Source: Prochlorococcus sp. AG-355-N16
GTDB lineage: Bacteria; Cyanobacteriota; Cyanobacteriia; PCC-6307; Cyanobiaceae
NCBI GenBank assembly: GCA_003278545.1
Contig: QCEF01000003.1
Location: 112,380 to 176,379 of the forward strand
Length of the DNA: 64,000 bases
Direction of reading: 5' to 3'
The position numbers and the translations under genes were made by a program. This document shows, piece after piece, positions 39,173-48,686 of the stretch. Each line of letters begins with the position of its first letter. Position 1 is the stretch's first letter. The notes under the pieces are model-generated. The model did not search any database, had not been told where the DNA came from, and was given only the letters and a program-made list of their open reading frames with translations.

Positions 39173-40960
39173 TTGATCAAGGTTGAGAAAGTAAAAAAGA
39201 AAAAAAATTCTGCAAAGGAAGAGCCTGTTTGTTTAGCAAATGGACTAGAAGTTTCTAAATTTGAAAATTTTAAAAAAAGCAGCCAATTTCTTAAGGAACC
39301 ACTTGCTACAGAATTAGTCAATGAAAGTGATCATTTTACTAATGATGCAGTTCAGTTATTAAAATTTCATGGTAGTTATCAACAAGATAATAGGGAAAAT
39401 AGAAGGCCGGGCAAAAGTAAAGATTGGCAAATGATGCTTAGGTTAAGAAATCCGGGCGGTGAAGTCCCTGGGGAATTATTTTTAGCATTAGATGAATTAT
39501 CTGAAAAACTAGGTAATGGAACACTTAGGGCCACTACAAGACAAGCCTTTCAAATGCATGGAATCAGAAAGGAGAACCTAAAGGAAGTAATTAAAACAAT
39601 AGTAAATTCAATGGGCTCCACATTAGCTGCATGTGGTGACATAAATAGAAACGTTATGGCCCCTGCGGCTCCATTTGATTCGCCAGACTATAATATTGCA
39701 AGAACATTGGCAAAAAAAGTTGCAGATCTTCTTACCCCAATGGCTGGCCAAGGCACTTTTTTAGAGCTTTGGGCTGATGGAGATTTAGAATACACCATAA
39801 AGCCTGACAAAGATATTGAAGCAATTAGGAAGCTCCAATTCAAAGATAATGTTTTTAGTGGGATAAAAGATGAGCCTCTTTATGGTTCAACTTATTTACC
39901 GAGAAAATTCAAATGTGCTGTGACAGTTCCTGGGGACAATTCTGTTGATCTTCTCACCAATGACATAGGAATAGTTGCCTTTACATCTAACGATGGAAAC
40001 TTAGAAGGGTGCAACTTCTATGTTGGAGGTGGTATGGGTCGCACACATAATAATGAGGAAACCTTTGCCAGAATTGCAGATCCACTTGGTTATGTTGAAG
40101 AACCTGATGTTTATGAATTAATACAAAGCATTGTTGCTATTCAAAGAGATTATGGTGATAGAAAATCAAGAAAAAATTCGAGAATGAAATATCTTCTTCA
40201 TAGAAAAGGTATTAAATGGTTTAAAAAAATACTTTTTGAAAAGTATTTCAAAAAAGAAATTAAAAAAATCAGAAAAGAACCGGATAAAGTTCTTATTGAT
40301 TACCTAGGTTGGCATAAACAAAATAAAACTTCCTATTTCGTAGGTTTACCATTATTATCAGGGAGATTATTTGGAGAAAAGAAGAGTACCATCACAAGTA
40401 TTGTTAAAAAATATAAGTTAGATTTAAGACTCACTCCTAATCAAGATATTTTACTTTGTAATATCGCCAATAAAAACAAAGGTGAAATTCAAAAATCTCT
40501 ATCAAAAATTGGATACGAAAATTTAGAAAACATTAATGAAATACAAAGACATGCCTTAGCTTGTCCTGCTTTACCACTTTGTGGTCTTGCGATGACTGAA
40601 GCTGAAAGAATATTACCTGATGTATTAAAAAGGATTGAAAATTTACTATTAGATCTAAAAATACAAAAGACAATATTATTCAGAATGACAGGATGTCCGA
40701 ATGGATGTACCAGGCCTTATATGGCCGAATTAGCACTTGTTGGAAGTGGGCAAAACAAATACCAATTATGGTTGGGGGGAAGTAAAAATCTACAAAGGCT
40801 GGCTAAACCATTCTTACAAAGAATGGAACTTCACGATTTAGAAAAAACTCTTCAACCATTATTTGAAAATTGGAAGAGTAATTTGGATTTGGATTTCGGA
40901 GATTTTATAAATTCTCAAGAGGAAAATTATGTACTGAATTTACTAAATAAAAATCAATAG
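39173..40960 (+). CDS. sir: Ferredoxin-sulfite reductase
   Basis: Sir reduces sulfite to sulfide with electrons from ferredoxin, for cysteine synthesis. The siroheme/4Fe-4S cysteines are in 'ALACPALPLCGLAMTEAER' and 'RMTGCPNGCTRPYMAELALV'. Repeated ferrodoxin-like halves show 'LRATTRQAFQMHGI' and 'LRLTPNQDILLCNI'. The 595-residue size fits the ferredoxin type. The start used here is a TTG at 39173 since no in-frame ATG or GTG lies nearby; the N-terminal lysine run suggests the true start is close. Confidence 0.93.
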   Translation: MIKVEKVKKKKNSAKEEPVCLANGLEVSKFENFKKSSQFLKEPLATELVNESDHFTNDAVQLLKFHGSYQQDNRENRRPGKSKDWQMMLRLRNPGGEVPGELFLALDELSEKLGNGTLRATTRQAFQMHGIRKENLKEVIKTIVNSMGSTLAACGDINRNVMAPAAPFDSPDYNIARTLAKKVADLLTPMAGQGTFLELWADGDLEYTIKPDKDIEAIRKLQFKDNVFSGIKDEPLYGSTYLPRKFKCAVTVPGDNSVDLLTNDIGIVAFTSNDGNLEGCNFYVGGGMGRTHNNEETFARIADPLGYVEEPDVYELIQSIVAIQRDYGDRKSRKNSRMKYLLHRKGIKWFKKILFEKYFKKEIKKIRKEPDKVLIDYLGWHKQNKTSYFVGLPLLSGRLFGEKKSTITSIVKKYKLDLRLTPNQDILLCNIANKNKGEIQKSLSKIGYENLENINEIQRHALACPALPLCGLAMTEAERILPDVLKRIENLLLDLKIQKTILFRMTGCPNGCTRPYMAELALVGSGQNKYQLWLGGSKNLQRLAKPFLQRMELHDLEKTLQPLFENWKSNLDLDFGDFINSQEENYVLNLLNKNQ

Positions 40961-40963
40961 AAT

Positions 40964-41686
40964 TTAAATTTTTCCATAAAGGGCATTAGCTTTTTTATTT
41001 TTCCAAGCCCATAATTGATCACCATAACTAAAATGCCACCATTCATTAGGATGTTGAGCAAATCCGAATTTAGTCATAATTTCTCTTAATAAATTTCTTC
41101 TACTATTCCAAATAATTGCTTCTTCATTCTTTTTGTTTGCATAAAAATAAGGATTTGAGGTCTCATCCATTTGATCAACCATGCTTCCCATTTCAACAAG
41201 ATTTCCGTCTTTATCTGATAAACAAACATCTAATGCACCACCAGTTGAATGAGGGGGAGGAAACCTATTGTCATAAGAAGGATATGCCCAAAATTTTTCA
41301 ACTTTTTTTAAAATGGATGGATAAGATTTTATGTTTTCAAAAGAAATATCAATATCGGATTTTTCGCACTCTAATAAAAATGCTCTTTTAAACATAAATT
41401 CCTGGACTTCTAAAGGTCGCCAACTGTCATAAATTAAAAGGTTAAAACTACTCTTTAAAATCAAATAATCATTTACTTTTACTAATCTATTTACGACCTC
41501 CTCTCTTAATTTCCAAATAGAAGTTTTATCTTTATAAGGTGCTCCTAAGTGAGAGTAAGGGTGGGGATCTAAAAACTTTAGACAGCTAGGTATAGCTATT
41601 AATTTATCTCCATTATCTTTTATTGGTATTTTATTCCAAATTTTCAATTGAAATTTGCTATTGATTAATAGTGGCATATATATCAA
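40964..41686 (-). CDS. D-Ala-D-Ala dipeptidase-like protein (VanX/DdpX, M15D)
   Basis: This 240-residue M15D peptidase has the zinc motif 'PPPHSTGGALDVCLSDKDG', with conserved His, Asp and spacing, and the catalytic 'NEWWHFSYGDQLWAW' (Glu and third His). 'LLIYDSWRPLEVQEFMF' is the substrate-binding Arg region. Such enzymes cleave D-Ala-D-Ala or related dipeptides, probably in cell-wall recycling here. No signal peptide is visible, so it is likely cytoplasmic. The convergent sir gene ends 3 bp away. Confidence 0.85.
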   Translation of the reverse strand: MIYMPLLINSKFQLKIWNKIPIKDNGDKLIAIPSCLKFLDPHPYSHLGAPYKDKTSIWKLREEVVNRLVKVNDYLILKSSFNLLIYDSWRPLEVQEFMFKRAFLLECEKSDIDISFENIKSYPSILKKVEKFWAYPSYDNRFPPPHSTGGALDVCLSDKDGNLVEMGSMVDQMDETSNPYFYANKKNEEAIIWNSRRNLLREIMTKFGFAQHPNEWWHFSYGDQLWAWKNKKANALYGKI

Positions 41687-41704
41687 AAATTACAATGATA
41701 GTTT

Positions 41705-44158
41705 TCAATTTAAGAAATCATGAATGAATTTATTATCAGAATTATCAATAAGTATATTCCTTAAAACAATATTTTCTTTTAAATCAGGATCATCACTAAC
41801 AATCTTTAAAGCCTCTTCACGAGCCTTATCAATAAGAAATTTATTATTAGGTAAATTGTCCAGTACAAAATCAGGCAATCCGGATTGTCTATATCCTAAA
41901 ATCTGGCCTGGTCCTCTAAGCTCCAAGTCTTTTTCAGCGATATAAAAGCCATCATTAGATTTTTGCAAAACACAAAGTCGTTTATTTTCTAATCCATTTT
42001 TATCCGGGGTTACCAGATAACAAAAAGATTTTGTTGATCCTCTACCAACTCTCCCCCTCAATTGATGTAGCTGGGACAATCCAAATCTGTCCGAATTATA
42101 AATAATCATAATTGAGGCGTTAGGTACATCAATGCCAACTTCAATTACTGTGGTTGAAACCAATATATTAATTTCATTCTTTAAAAAAGAATTAATCACT
42201 TCATTCTTTTCTTGTGAACTTAATTTGCCATGTAATAATCCAACTTTTTTGTCAAAAAAGACCTCTTCTGATAAATGTTTGAATGTTTTCTTTGCAGAGC
42301 TTAAATTCATTTTTTCTGAATCTTCTATAAGTGGCAAAATAACATAAGCTTGCTTTCCCTTATTAATCTCATCTTCAACAATCTTAAACAAGTTAGTTAA
42401 ATCGTCTTCTGAAATTATTTTTGTTGTTATTGGAACTCTCCCAGGAGGGAGTTCTGTAATTTGACTCACATCTAAATCACCATAAATAGAAAGCGCAAGA
42501 GTTCTTGGAATTGGTGTTGCTGTCATTGATAACAAGTTAGTATTTTCTCCTTTATTTAATAATCTATTTCTTTGAGTAACTCCAAATCTATGTTGTTCAT
42601 CAATTACGACCATGCCTAATGCATTAAAGATGACTTTATCCTCAAATAATGCATGAGTGCCTACGAGGATATCAACTAATCCATTGTTCAAATTAGAGAA
42701 AATTTCTTTTCTCTTTTTTTGAGGAGTATTCCCAGTAAGTAGTTCAACAGAAACTAAAAGTGGGTTCAAATATTTTAATAAATTTTTATAATGCTGTTCT
42801 GCCAATACCTCAGTTGGGACCATAAATGCACCTTGCAGGTTTTTTTCAATAACAAGCAAAAGAGACGCTATTGCAATTATGGTTTTACCGCTTCCCACAT
42901 CTCCCTGAAGCAATCTAGACATTGGTACGGGATTAGATAAATCTTTCTTAATTTCATTTAAAACATTTTCTTGAGATTTTGTTAATTCAAAAGGAAAAGT
43001 ATTTAAAAATTCTTTTAATAAAGATTTCTTTTGAGGTAATTGTTGGCAAGTTACATTTTTATTCGTCTTTTTTTTTCTAAGTAGGAATTTTATTTGAAGT
43101 AGGAATAACTCATCAAAAACCAAACGTTTTTTTGACTCAATAAGTGCCTGTTGAGTTGGTGGGAAATGAATATTAATCAACGACTCTCCTTTTGATAATA
43201 AAGATAATGAATTAAGTTGATTTTTATTTAAAATTTCTGGATATTGCTTTGCATAAATTAGTACCTTTTTCATAAGTTTTATAAAACTCATATTTGATAA
43301 TGCTTCGCCTAATGAATATAAGGGTAATATTTTACCTGAGAAATTAAAATTATCATTTTTGTCATTAAGAATTTCAATCTGCGGATCTACAAAAGTTTTA
43401 CCATACTCTGTCAATTTAACTTTGCCGGAAATTGCTAATTTGGTCCCAGGAGTATACAAAGATTTTTGAGATGTGAAGAAGGAGTAAGATCTAAATCTTC
43501 TTCCTAAAAAAAATTTTGTAACCTTTATTGAAGACGTTTCATCAAAAACCACAATATTCATTATTGATAAATTACTATTTTTTTTACTCTTATGAATATA
43601 AAATCTTTTAACGTTTGCAATGCACGTGTATAAATTATCTGGTTTTAAATCTATTATCTTAACTCTATTTGTATAGTCTAGATATGTTCGTGGGAAATAA
43701 TTAATTAGATCTTTTATGTGAAATATCCCTAATTCATTGAGCTTATTTTTATAAACTTTTCCTACATTTTTTATTAATGAAATATCTGAATCAAAAGATA
43801 AACTTGAATCAGCTTTATTCAGAAAAACATTATTAGAAATATTATTAGAACTTTCTATTTCTAGAGTTTTTCCTAATTTATAAAGATTTTTTCTTGTATC
43901 TATAACTAACCTTTTTCTTTGATTTTCATCTAATTTTTTATAATCATTATATTTTTTAGAAAATTCATAAAATATCCTTAAATATTCGTCTGAGAGATTA
44001 AGATTATCTAGATTTTTTAGTGATTCATGCAAATAATCATTAAAATATTTTTCTTTTCCTAAAGTATTAATAAATTTGTTTTCAGTTTCAATAGTAAGAG
44101 ATTTTTGAAGAGGTCTTATCCAATCTTTAATTAATTTATTATTATTCCCGCTAGTCAC
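41705..44158 (-). CDS. recG: ATP-dependent DNA helicase RecG
   Basis: RecG remodels stalled forks and branched DNA. The 817 residues include an N-terminal extension (about 1-130, cyanobacterial style), a wedge/OB domain with 'RTYLDYTNRVKI', and the helicase motor: Walker A 'RLLQGDVGSGKTIIAIASL', 'DEQHRFGVTQRNRLL' (DEQH box), 'SMTATPIPRTLALSIYGDLD', 'LPLIEDSEKM' and 'QLRGRVGRGS'. It follows the unknown gene at 44181-45266 by 22 bp. Confidence 0.96.
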   Translation of the reverse strand: MTSGNNNKLIKDWIRPLQKSLTIETENKFINTLGKEKYFNDYLHESLKNLDNLNLSDEYLRIFYEFSKKYNDYKKLDENQRKRLVIDTRKNLYKLGKTLEIESSNNISNNVFLNKADSSLSFDSDISLIKNVGKVYKNKLNELGIFHIKDLINYFPRTYLDYTNRVKIIDLKPDNLYTCIANVKRFYIHKSKKNSNLSIMNIVVFDETSSIKVTKFFLGRRFRSYSFFTSQKSLYTPGTKLAISGKVKLTEYGKTFVDPQIEILNDKNDNFNFSGKILPLYSLGEALSNMSFIKLMKKVLIYAKQYPEILNKNQLNSLSLLSKGESLINIHFPPTQQALIESKKRLVFDELFLLQIKFLLRKKKTNKNVTCQQLPQKKSLLKEFLNTFPFELTKSQENVLNEIKKDLSNPVPMSRLLQGDVGSGKTIIAIASLLLVIEKNLQGAFMVPTEVLAEQHYKNLLKYLNPLLVSVELLTGNTPQKKRKEIFSNLNNGLVDILVGTHALFEDKVIFNALGMVVIDEQHRFGVTQRNRLLNKGENTNLLSMTATPIPRTLALSIYGDLDVSQITELPPGRVPITTKIISEDDLTNLFKIVEDEINKGKQAYVILPLIEDSEKMNLSSAKKTFKHLSEEVFFDKKVGLLHGKLSSQEKNEVINSFLKNEINILVSTTVIEVGIDVPNASIMIIYNSDRFGLSQLHQLRGRVGRGSTKSFCYLVTPDKNGLENKRLCVLQKSNDGFYIAEKDLELRGPGQILGYRQSGLPDFVLDNLPNNKFLIDKAREEALKIVSDDPDLKENIVLRNILIDNSDNKFIHDFLN

Positions 44159-44180
44159 ATTTGAAATAAGAGTTATTTTT

Positions 44181-45266
44181 TCAACGTATCTTATTCAAAG
44201 TTATTTCTTTTTGCCTCCAATATGTCTCTTTTTTAATCAAACGCTGAAATTGATTTTTTAACTCATTTATTTTGTTCCTTTGAATAGAAAGATTTAAATT
44301 TTTAAACTCTAACTCAACAGTAGATATATTGAAGAAAATAAAGCTTGGAAAATTATTGCCCATTAATGATGACCGATTTAAGTTTAATTCGAAATCAATA
44401 ACAAAAGGATATGGATGTTTTATCATAAAATTTTTGCCTACTAAATAATCAAAGGAATCTTTAGATATCATCTTTTTTATTAGATTTGCCTTGGATAATT
44501 CTTGGTTAATGTTATATGAAAGATTCAATAGTAAATTTTCCAATGACTTGTCTATTAAATCAAAATTATTAAGATTCTGATTTTTTGGTAAATTATCCAT
44601 TTGATTGATATTTTCTTTTTCTTGAAATCTTGTTTTTTCCACCTTTTCTTGTCCTATTAATTCAAGTAAGGAGGAAATAAATTGTTTTTCAACTCCTAAA
44701 TTTTCAAAAATATTGTTTTTAGATAAATAATTATTATGGTGATTATTATCTAAATCAAGTGATATGAATCTCTTATAATTATGAGCTTGATAATATTCAG
44801 AAGTATTTGAAAATTCTTCAGTAATTTCGAACTGAGTGGGTTCTTTTAATTGAGTACCATCTTCATATTGAAATTTTTCTTTTTGATCATCCTTTATTTT
44901 TATGGAACTATCAAAAAGAGTAAAATTAATTTCCTTATTTATATTTTTTTCTATTTCATTTATCTTTAATTGTTCTACAGTTAAAAAGGGCAAATTCGTA
45001 AATATTAATTTACTTATTTTTTTTTCAAGAAGACTATAGAATGCATTTTCATTTAAGAGATTATCATTAATTGTTGAATAACTATATATTTGATTAAGGC
45101 CTTTTTTTACAGAGATGAAAAGTAGATCTCTTACTAGATTAAGATAAAGTTCATATTCCCTATAGATATTTTTAGTTAATATTCTTTTTTGTTTGTCTGC
45201 TCTATCTAATTGAGAATTAATTTTTTCTGTTTCTATATAATTTTTGAAATTATTCAAATCATTCAA
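44181..45266 (-). CDS. Uncharacterised picocyanobacterial protein between tsf and recG
   Basis: The longest frame starts at an ATG at 45335 inside tsf. A TTG at 45264-45266, 5 bp after the tsf stop, gives 'NDLNNFKNYIETEK' as the N-terminus and is more plausible; it yields 361 residues. The protein is Asn/Lys-rich with predicted coiled helices and a more ordered C-terminal region ('YPFVIDFELNLNRSSLMG' to 'RLIKKETYWRQKEITL'). I recognise no domain. It is probably cotranscribed with rpsB-tsf and recG. Confidence 0.65.
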   Translation of the reverse strand: MNDLNNFKNYIETEKINSQLDRADKQKRILTKNIYREYELYLNLVRDLLFISVKKGLNQIYSYSTINDNLLNENAFYSLLEKKISKLIFTNLPFLTVEQLKINEIEKNINKEINFTLFDSSIKIKDDQKEKFQYEDGTQLKEPTQFEITEEFSNTSEYYQAHNYKRFISLDLDNNHHNNYLSKNNIFENLGVEKQFISSLLELIGQEKVEKTRFQEKENINQMDNLPKNQNLNNFDLIDKSLENLLLNLSYNINQELSKANLIKKMISKDSFDYLVGKNFMIKHPYPFVIDFELNLNRSSLMGNNFPSFIFFNISTVELEFKNLNLSIQRNKINELKNQFQRLIKKETYWRQKEITLNKIR

Positions 45267-45270
45267 GTGA

Positions 45271-45927
45271 CTAGTTTGTTTGCATTGATGCGACCTCTTC
45301 AGCAAAGTCCATCTGATTTTTTTCGATACCTTCACCCAATGTGTATCTTGTAAAGCGTCTTACTTTGATATTTTCCCCAATTTTTGCAGCTGCTTGTTTA
45401 ACAAGATCCTCAACAGTTAGAGAACTATCTTTAATGTAGGGTTGTGAAAGCAAAACAAGCTCATTTAGTCTTTTTGCTATTCTCCCTTCAACTATTTTTT
45501 CTTTAATTTGTTCTGGTTTTCCAGATAAATCATCCCTCCCCATTTCAATCTGCTTTTCTTTTTCCACCACATCTTCTGGTATTTCATCAATTGATACATA
45601 CTCAACATTTGGGCATGCTGCTACTTGCATTGAGACATCCTTCAAGAGAGATTGGAATATATCACCTCTAGCAACGAAATCAGTTTCACAATTTAACTCT
45701 AGTAAAACGCCGACTCTTGATCCAGTATGTATATAACTACCAATTGACCCTTCGGCCGCTACTCTTCCCGATTTCTTTTCAGCACTAGCAATGCCTTTCT
45801 TTCTTAACCATTCCAAAGCTTTATCTAAATTTCCTTCAGTTTCATTAAGTGCTTTTTTGCAGTCCATCATTCCTGCGCCAGTTTTGTCTCTAAGATCTTT
45901 TACAAGTTTTGCTGTAATGTTTCCCAT
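45271..45927 (-). CDS. tsf: Elongation factor Ts
   Basis: EF-Ts is the nucleotide exchange factor for EF-Tu. The N-terminal UBA-like region '[20 protein letters not shown]' and the core '[20 protein letters not shown]' are diagnostic, with '[15 protein letters not shown]' following. At 218 residues it is the compact form typical of cyanobacteria. It follows rpsB by 44 bp in the standard rpsB-tsf operon. Confidence 0.97.
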   Translation of the reverse strand: MGNITAKLVKDLRDKTGAGMMDCKKALNETEGNLDKALEWLRKKGIASAEKKSGRVAAEGSIGSYIHTGSRVGVLLELNCETDFVARGDIFQSLLKDVSMQVAACPNVEYVSIDEIPEDVVEKEKQIEMGRDDLSGKPEQIKEKIVEGRIAKRLNELVLLSQPYIKDSSLTVEDLVKQAAAKIGENIKVRRFTRYTLGEGIEKNQMDFAEEVASMQTN

Positions 45928-45971
45928 TTGAAGTAATAAAAAATAGTGAATAGTAAGTTTTAAATTAGAAT

Positions 45972-46676
45972 TTAATTTTTTCTTTCGGCATTAGAGCCCT
46001 TTCTACCCTCATTTATGGCATCTGCAAGTCTTCCTAAAATAAGTTGCACGGATCTAACTGCATCATCGTTACAAGGAATTGGAACTTCACACAAATCCGG
46101 ATCGCAATTTGTATCCAACATTGATACTAATGAGATATCTAATTTTCTAGCTTCTAATACTGCATTAGATTCTCTTCTCTGATCAACCAATACAACTACA
46201 TCTGGCAATCTTCTCATACCTTTAAGTCCACCTAAGTATTTTTGTAATCTTTCAAGTTCTCTCCTTAATACTGCAGCTTCTTTTTTAGGCCTCATTGCTA
46301 TTGAACCACTACTTTCCATTCTTTCTAGATCCTTTAATCTTTCAATCCTAGCTTTCATTGTTGTCCAATTAGTCAACATCCCTCCAAGCCATCTTTGATT
46401 TACATAAGCAGCTCCACAGCGTGTAGCCTCCTCAGCTACTACATCTGATGCTTGTTTTTTTGTACCGACAAATAGGAAACGTTTACCACTTTTTGCAGCG
46501 TTTCTCGTCCATTTATATGCATTGTTCATGCACAATGCTGTCTTTACAAGATCAATAATATGGACTCCATTTCTCGCGCAATATATATATTTAGACATCT
46601 TGGGATTCCAACGTCTAGTTTGATGCCCAAAATGAGCACCAGCTTCCATCATTTCAGATAGTGATACAACAGCCAT
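45972..46676 (-). CDS. rpsB: 30S ribosomal protein S2
   Basis: S2 is a structural protein of the small subunit. '[19 protein letters not shown]', '[16 protein letters not shown]', '[18 protein letters not shown]' and '[18 protein letters not shown]' are family hallmarks over 234 residues. The mRNA leader upstream (46677-46752) can form an unusual pseudoknot, described separately, which suggests S2 autoregulates the operon. Confidence 0.97.
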   Translation of the reverse strand: MAVVSLSEMMEAGAHFGHQTRRWNPKMSKYIYCARNGVHIIDLVKTALCMNNAYKWTRNAAKSGKRFLFVGTKKQASDVVAEEATRCGAAYVNQRWLGGMLTNWTTMKARIERLKDLERMESSGSIAMRPKKEAAVLRRELERLQKYLGGLKGMRRLPDVVVLVDQRRESNAVLEARKLDISLVSMLDTNCDPDLCEVPIPCNDDAVRSVQLILGRLADAINEGRKGSNAERKN

Positions 46677-46752
46677 AATTTTAAATAGGTTTCGGGTTAG
46701 CCTCCATCTGACGGGGAATTAATGTTAATAATTCACCCGAAACTGTCAGATG
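46677..46752 (-). promoter_or_regulatory. Candidate structured rpsB leader RNA with pseudoknot
   Basis: In mRNA sense the leader holds CATCTGAC (46752-46745), GTTTCGGGT (46743-46735), a 6-bp hairpin GAATTA/TAATTC (46734-46729 and 46721-46716), GTCAGATG (46712-46705) and ACCCGAAAC (46697-46689), ending 12 nt before the ATG. The 8-bp and 9-bp pairs are exact and interleaved, which is the layout of an H-type pseudoknot with a nested hairpin. The only strong Shine-Dalgarno-like GGAGG (46704-46700 plus the end of the first stem) lies in the fold and 23 nt from the ATG. S2 autoregulation of rpsB-tsf is known in E. coli; its action here is inference. Confidence 0.65.
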
Positions 46753-46803
46753 TGTGAAATTTTTTAACTATTGTAGCAAGTGATGTGTATTTCTAAAAGT
46801 TTT

Positions 46804-47715
46804 TTATCTTGATTTGGTTAACTGTTTAATGTAAATCATATTTAGAGGGATCCTAAGTATCTCAAGTGCAAGTCTATTTCTTCTTATATTTACTAGGAAT
46901 CTTAATAAAGGAAGGATTCTATCAACACTGATTAGTCCTCCCAAGCAAAGAATTTGCCAAAGTAAAATGTGGAGAGGAGTTAATTGAATCATAAATCTAA
47001 CCCTTAAATTTGGGTGTTTCTTATAAAACACTAAAGCCATTTTTGCTCTCTCTTTTTCTTGAGCTATTAATGAATCTATTTGTTCGCAATTAAATGGCGG
47101 ATGCCAATGAAAACCTACTGCATTTGGGCATTTAATTAATTTTGTCCCAATTTTTTTTAATCTTTCTCCAAGTTCTAAATCCTCCCAACCGTAAAGACTA
47201 AAAGAAGTATCAAATAATCCCACACTTAAAATCAATTCTTTTGATATCGCTACATTCCCAGTAGCAAAGTATGCAAAAGAAGTATCCATTATTTTATATT
47301 TTTCACTCTGAGGATTTAGAAAATTAGATGTATTTACTACCGAGCCATAGGTAAAACATTTTTTATCATTTTTTCTCCAAGAGGCAAGTAATTTTTCTAT
47401 GTGGCAACTTATAAAATTTTCTAAAACAATAAGATCACTATCAATGAATATAATAATTTCATATTTTGATTTAATTACTCCCAGATTTCTTCCAAGTGCG
47501 GGCCCTCCATGTTCTTGCTGGAATAGAATAACGTGTGGAAGATTAGCTTTGTTTTTATTTATCCATGAGGTTGTCCCATCAGTTGATCCATCATCAACTA
47601 CTATTACTTCATAATTACTAATATTTGTATTTAATTTTTGATTCTCAAGCGCAAAGAGACATTTCTCTAATATAGGCAATCTATTGTAAGTCGGTATAAC
47701 AATACTTACATTCAT
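46804..47715 (-). CDS. Family 2 glycosyltransferase
   Basis: This is a GT-A fold glycosyltransferase of 303 residues. 'IVIPTYNRLPILEKCLFAL' and 'VVDDGSTDGTTSW' form the nucleotide-binding start, and 'IIFIDSDLIVLENF' supplies the DxD metal motif. 'YGWEDLELGERLKKIG' is the ED-type catalytic region. A hydrophobic C-terminal section ('LTPLHILLWQILCLGGLI') suggests membrane association. The sugar and acceptor are not evident; envelope polysaccharide is likely. Confidence 0.85.
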   Translation of the reverse strand: MNVSIVIPTYNRLPILEKCLFALENQKLNTNISNYEVIVVDDGSTDGTTSWINKNKANLPHVILFQQEHGGPALGRNLGVIKSKYEIIIFIDSDLIVLENFISCHIEKLLASWRKNDKKCFTYGSVVNTSNFLNPQSEKYKIMDTSFAYFATGNVAISKELILSVGLFDTSFSLYGWEDLELGERLKKIGTKLIKCPNAVGFHWHPPFNCEQIDSLIAQEKERAKMALVFYKKHPNLRVRFMIQLTPLHILLWQILCLGGLISVDRILPLLRFLVNIRRNRLALEILRIPLNMIYIKQLTKSR

Positions 47716-47776
47716 GATTATGTGTTAAATATGCATAATATATTGAACTCCAAAATATAAAAATAAAAGATTTTAC

Positions 47777-47926
47777 CTAATCAGCTGCACCGCCATTATT
47801 TGCTGTACCTGTAACGTTTCCACCATCAGGTCTTCCATCAGTTCTTAATTTCCTTTTTTTGAATTTTCTAGCATAGGCTCGATTACGTTCCTGCTTTTCT
47901 TTTTTTAGATTCCTTCTCTTAGACAT
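47777..47926 (-). CDS. 49-residue basic microprotein
   Basis: I read this in the gap between the glycosyltransferase and devA. It starts at an ATG at 47924-47926 and stops at TAG 47777-47779. The first 29 residues are extremely basic ('SKRRNLKKEKQERNRAYARK' onward), while the tail is Gly/Asn/Thr-rich ('GRPDGGNVTGTANNGGAAD'). The composition suggests RNA or ribosome binding. I do not recognise a family. It lies 18 bp downstream of devA and could share its transcript. Confidence 0.65.
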   Translation of the reverse strand: MSKRRNLKKEKQERNRAYARKFKKRKLRTDGRPDGGNVTGTANNGGAAD

Positions 47927-47944
47927 GAAATTTTTAACTTTTAA

Positions 47945-48673
47945 TTATATTAGCTCACTATGAGCACTATATATTTTACCATCTTCCATATTTAATATCC
48001 TATCAGCCATATCAGAAATTCTTGGATCATGCGTCACCATAAGTACAGAACAATTTTGCTCTTTTGCTAGTTTTCTTAAAAGGGTTACTATTTCTCTTCC
48101 TGTGACGCTATCTAAAGCAGAAGTGGGCTCATCAGCTAATAAAAGTTTTGGGTTAGCCGATAAAGCTCGAGCAATTGCTACTCTCTGTTTCTGCCCACCA
48201 GATAAGTCATTTGGCAACTTTTTATGATGTTCTTCTAATCCAACTGCTGACAACCAATTTCGTGCTATTTCACGTCTTTGCAAATATGTTAAACCTTTTA
48301 TTAAATCGGCGCCCATCTGGACATTTTGTTCTGCTGTTAAACATCTCAGAAGATTGTGACCTTGAAAAATCATTCCAATACTTCTTCTAAGAATCTGACG
48401 CGTTTTCCTCGATGCTCCATTTAACTGATTATTTAGTACAGTTAAATCTCCACTTTGACAAGTTCTCAAGGCTCCAATTAATGTCAAAAGAGTAGTTTTA
48501 CCACATCCAGAAGGTCCTTTTAAAAGAACCAACTCTCCTTTATCAATATTTAAATTAACGTCATTAAGAACTTGTTTTTTATTCTCATTTTTTCCATAAA
48601 AGTGACTCAAATTATTTATTGAGACTGTTTTAAGGTTTTTTACATTATTTTTGGATTTATTAGCTTTAATCAT
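47945..48673 (-). CDS. devA: DevA-type ABC transporter ATP-binding protein
   Basis: This is the ATPase of a DevBCA/MacB-like exporter. Walker A is 'LLKGPSGCGKTTLLTLIGAL', the signature is 'DLSGGQKQRVAIARAL', Walker B is 'LLLADEPTSALDS' and the H-loop is 'VLMVTHDPRISD'. It is the last gene of the pcyA-devB-devC-devA run, 13 bp after devC. In Anabaena DevBCA exports heterocyst glycolipids. Prochlorococcus has no heterocysts, so the substrate here must differ. Confidence 0.9.
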   Translation of the reverse strand: MIKANKSKNNVKNLKTVSINNLSHFYGKNENKKQVLNDVNLNIDKGELVLLKGPSGCGKTTLLTLIGALRTCQSGDLTVLNNQLNGASRKTRQILRRSIGMIFQGHNLLRCLTAEQNVQMGADLIKGLTYLQRREIARNWLSAVGLEEHHKKLPNDLSGGQKQRVAIARALSANPKLLLADEPTSALDSVTGREIVTLLRKLAKEQNCSVLMVTHDPRISDMADRILNMEDGKIYSAHSELI

Positions 48674-48686
48674 TTATCTTTAATTT

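Noticed and set aside
45267..45335. ATG at 45335 as the start of the unknown gene after tsf
   Set aside because: It would place 23 codons inside the tsf coding region; a TTG just after the tsf stop gives a more usual layout.
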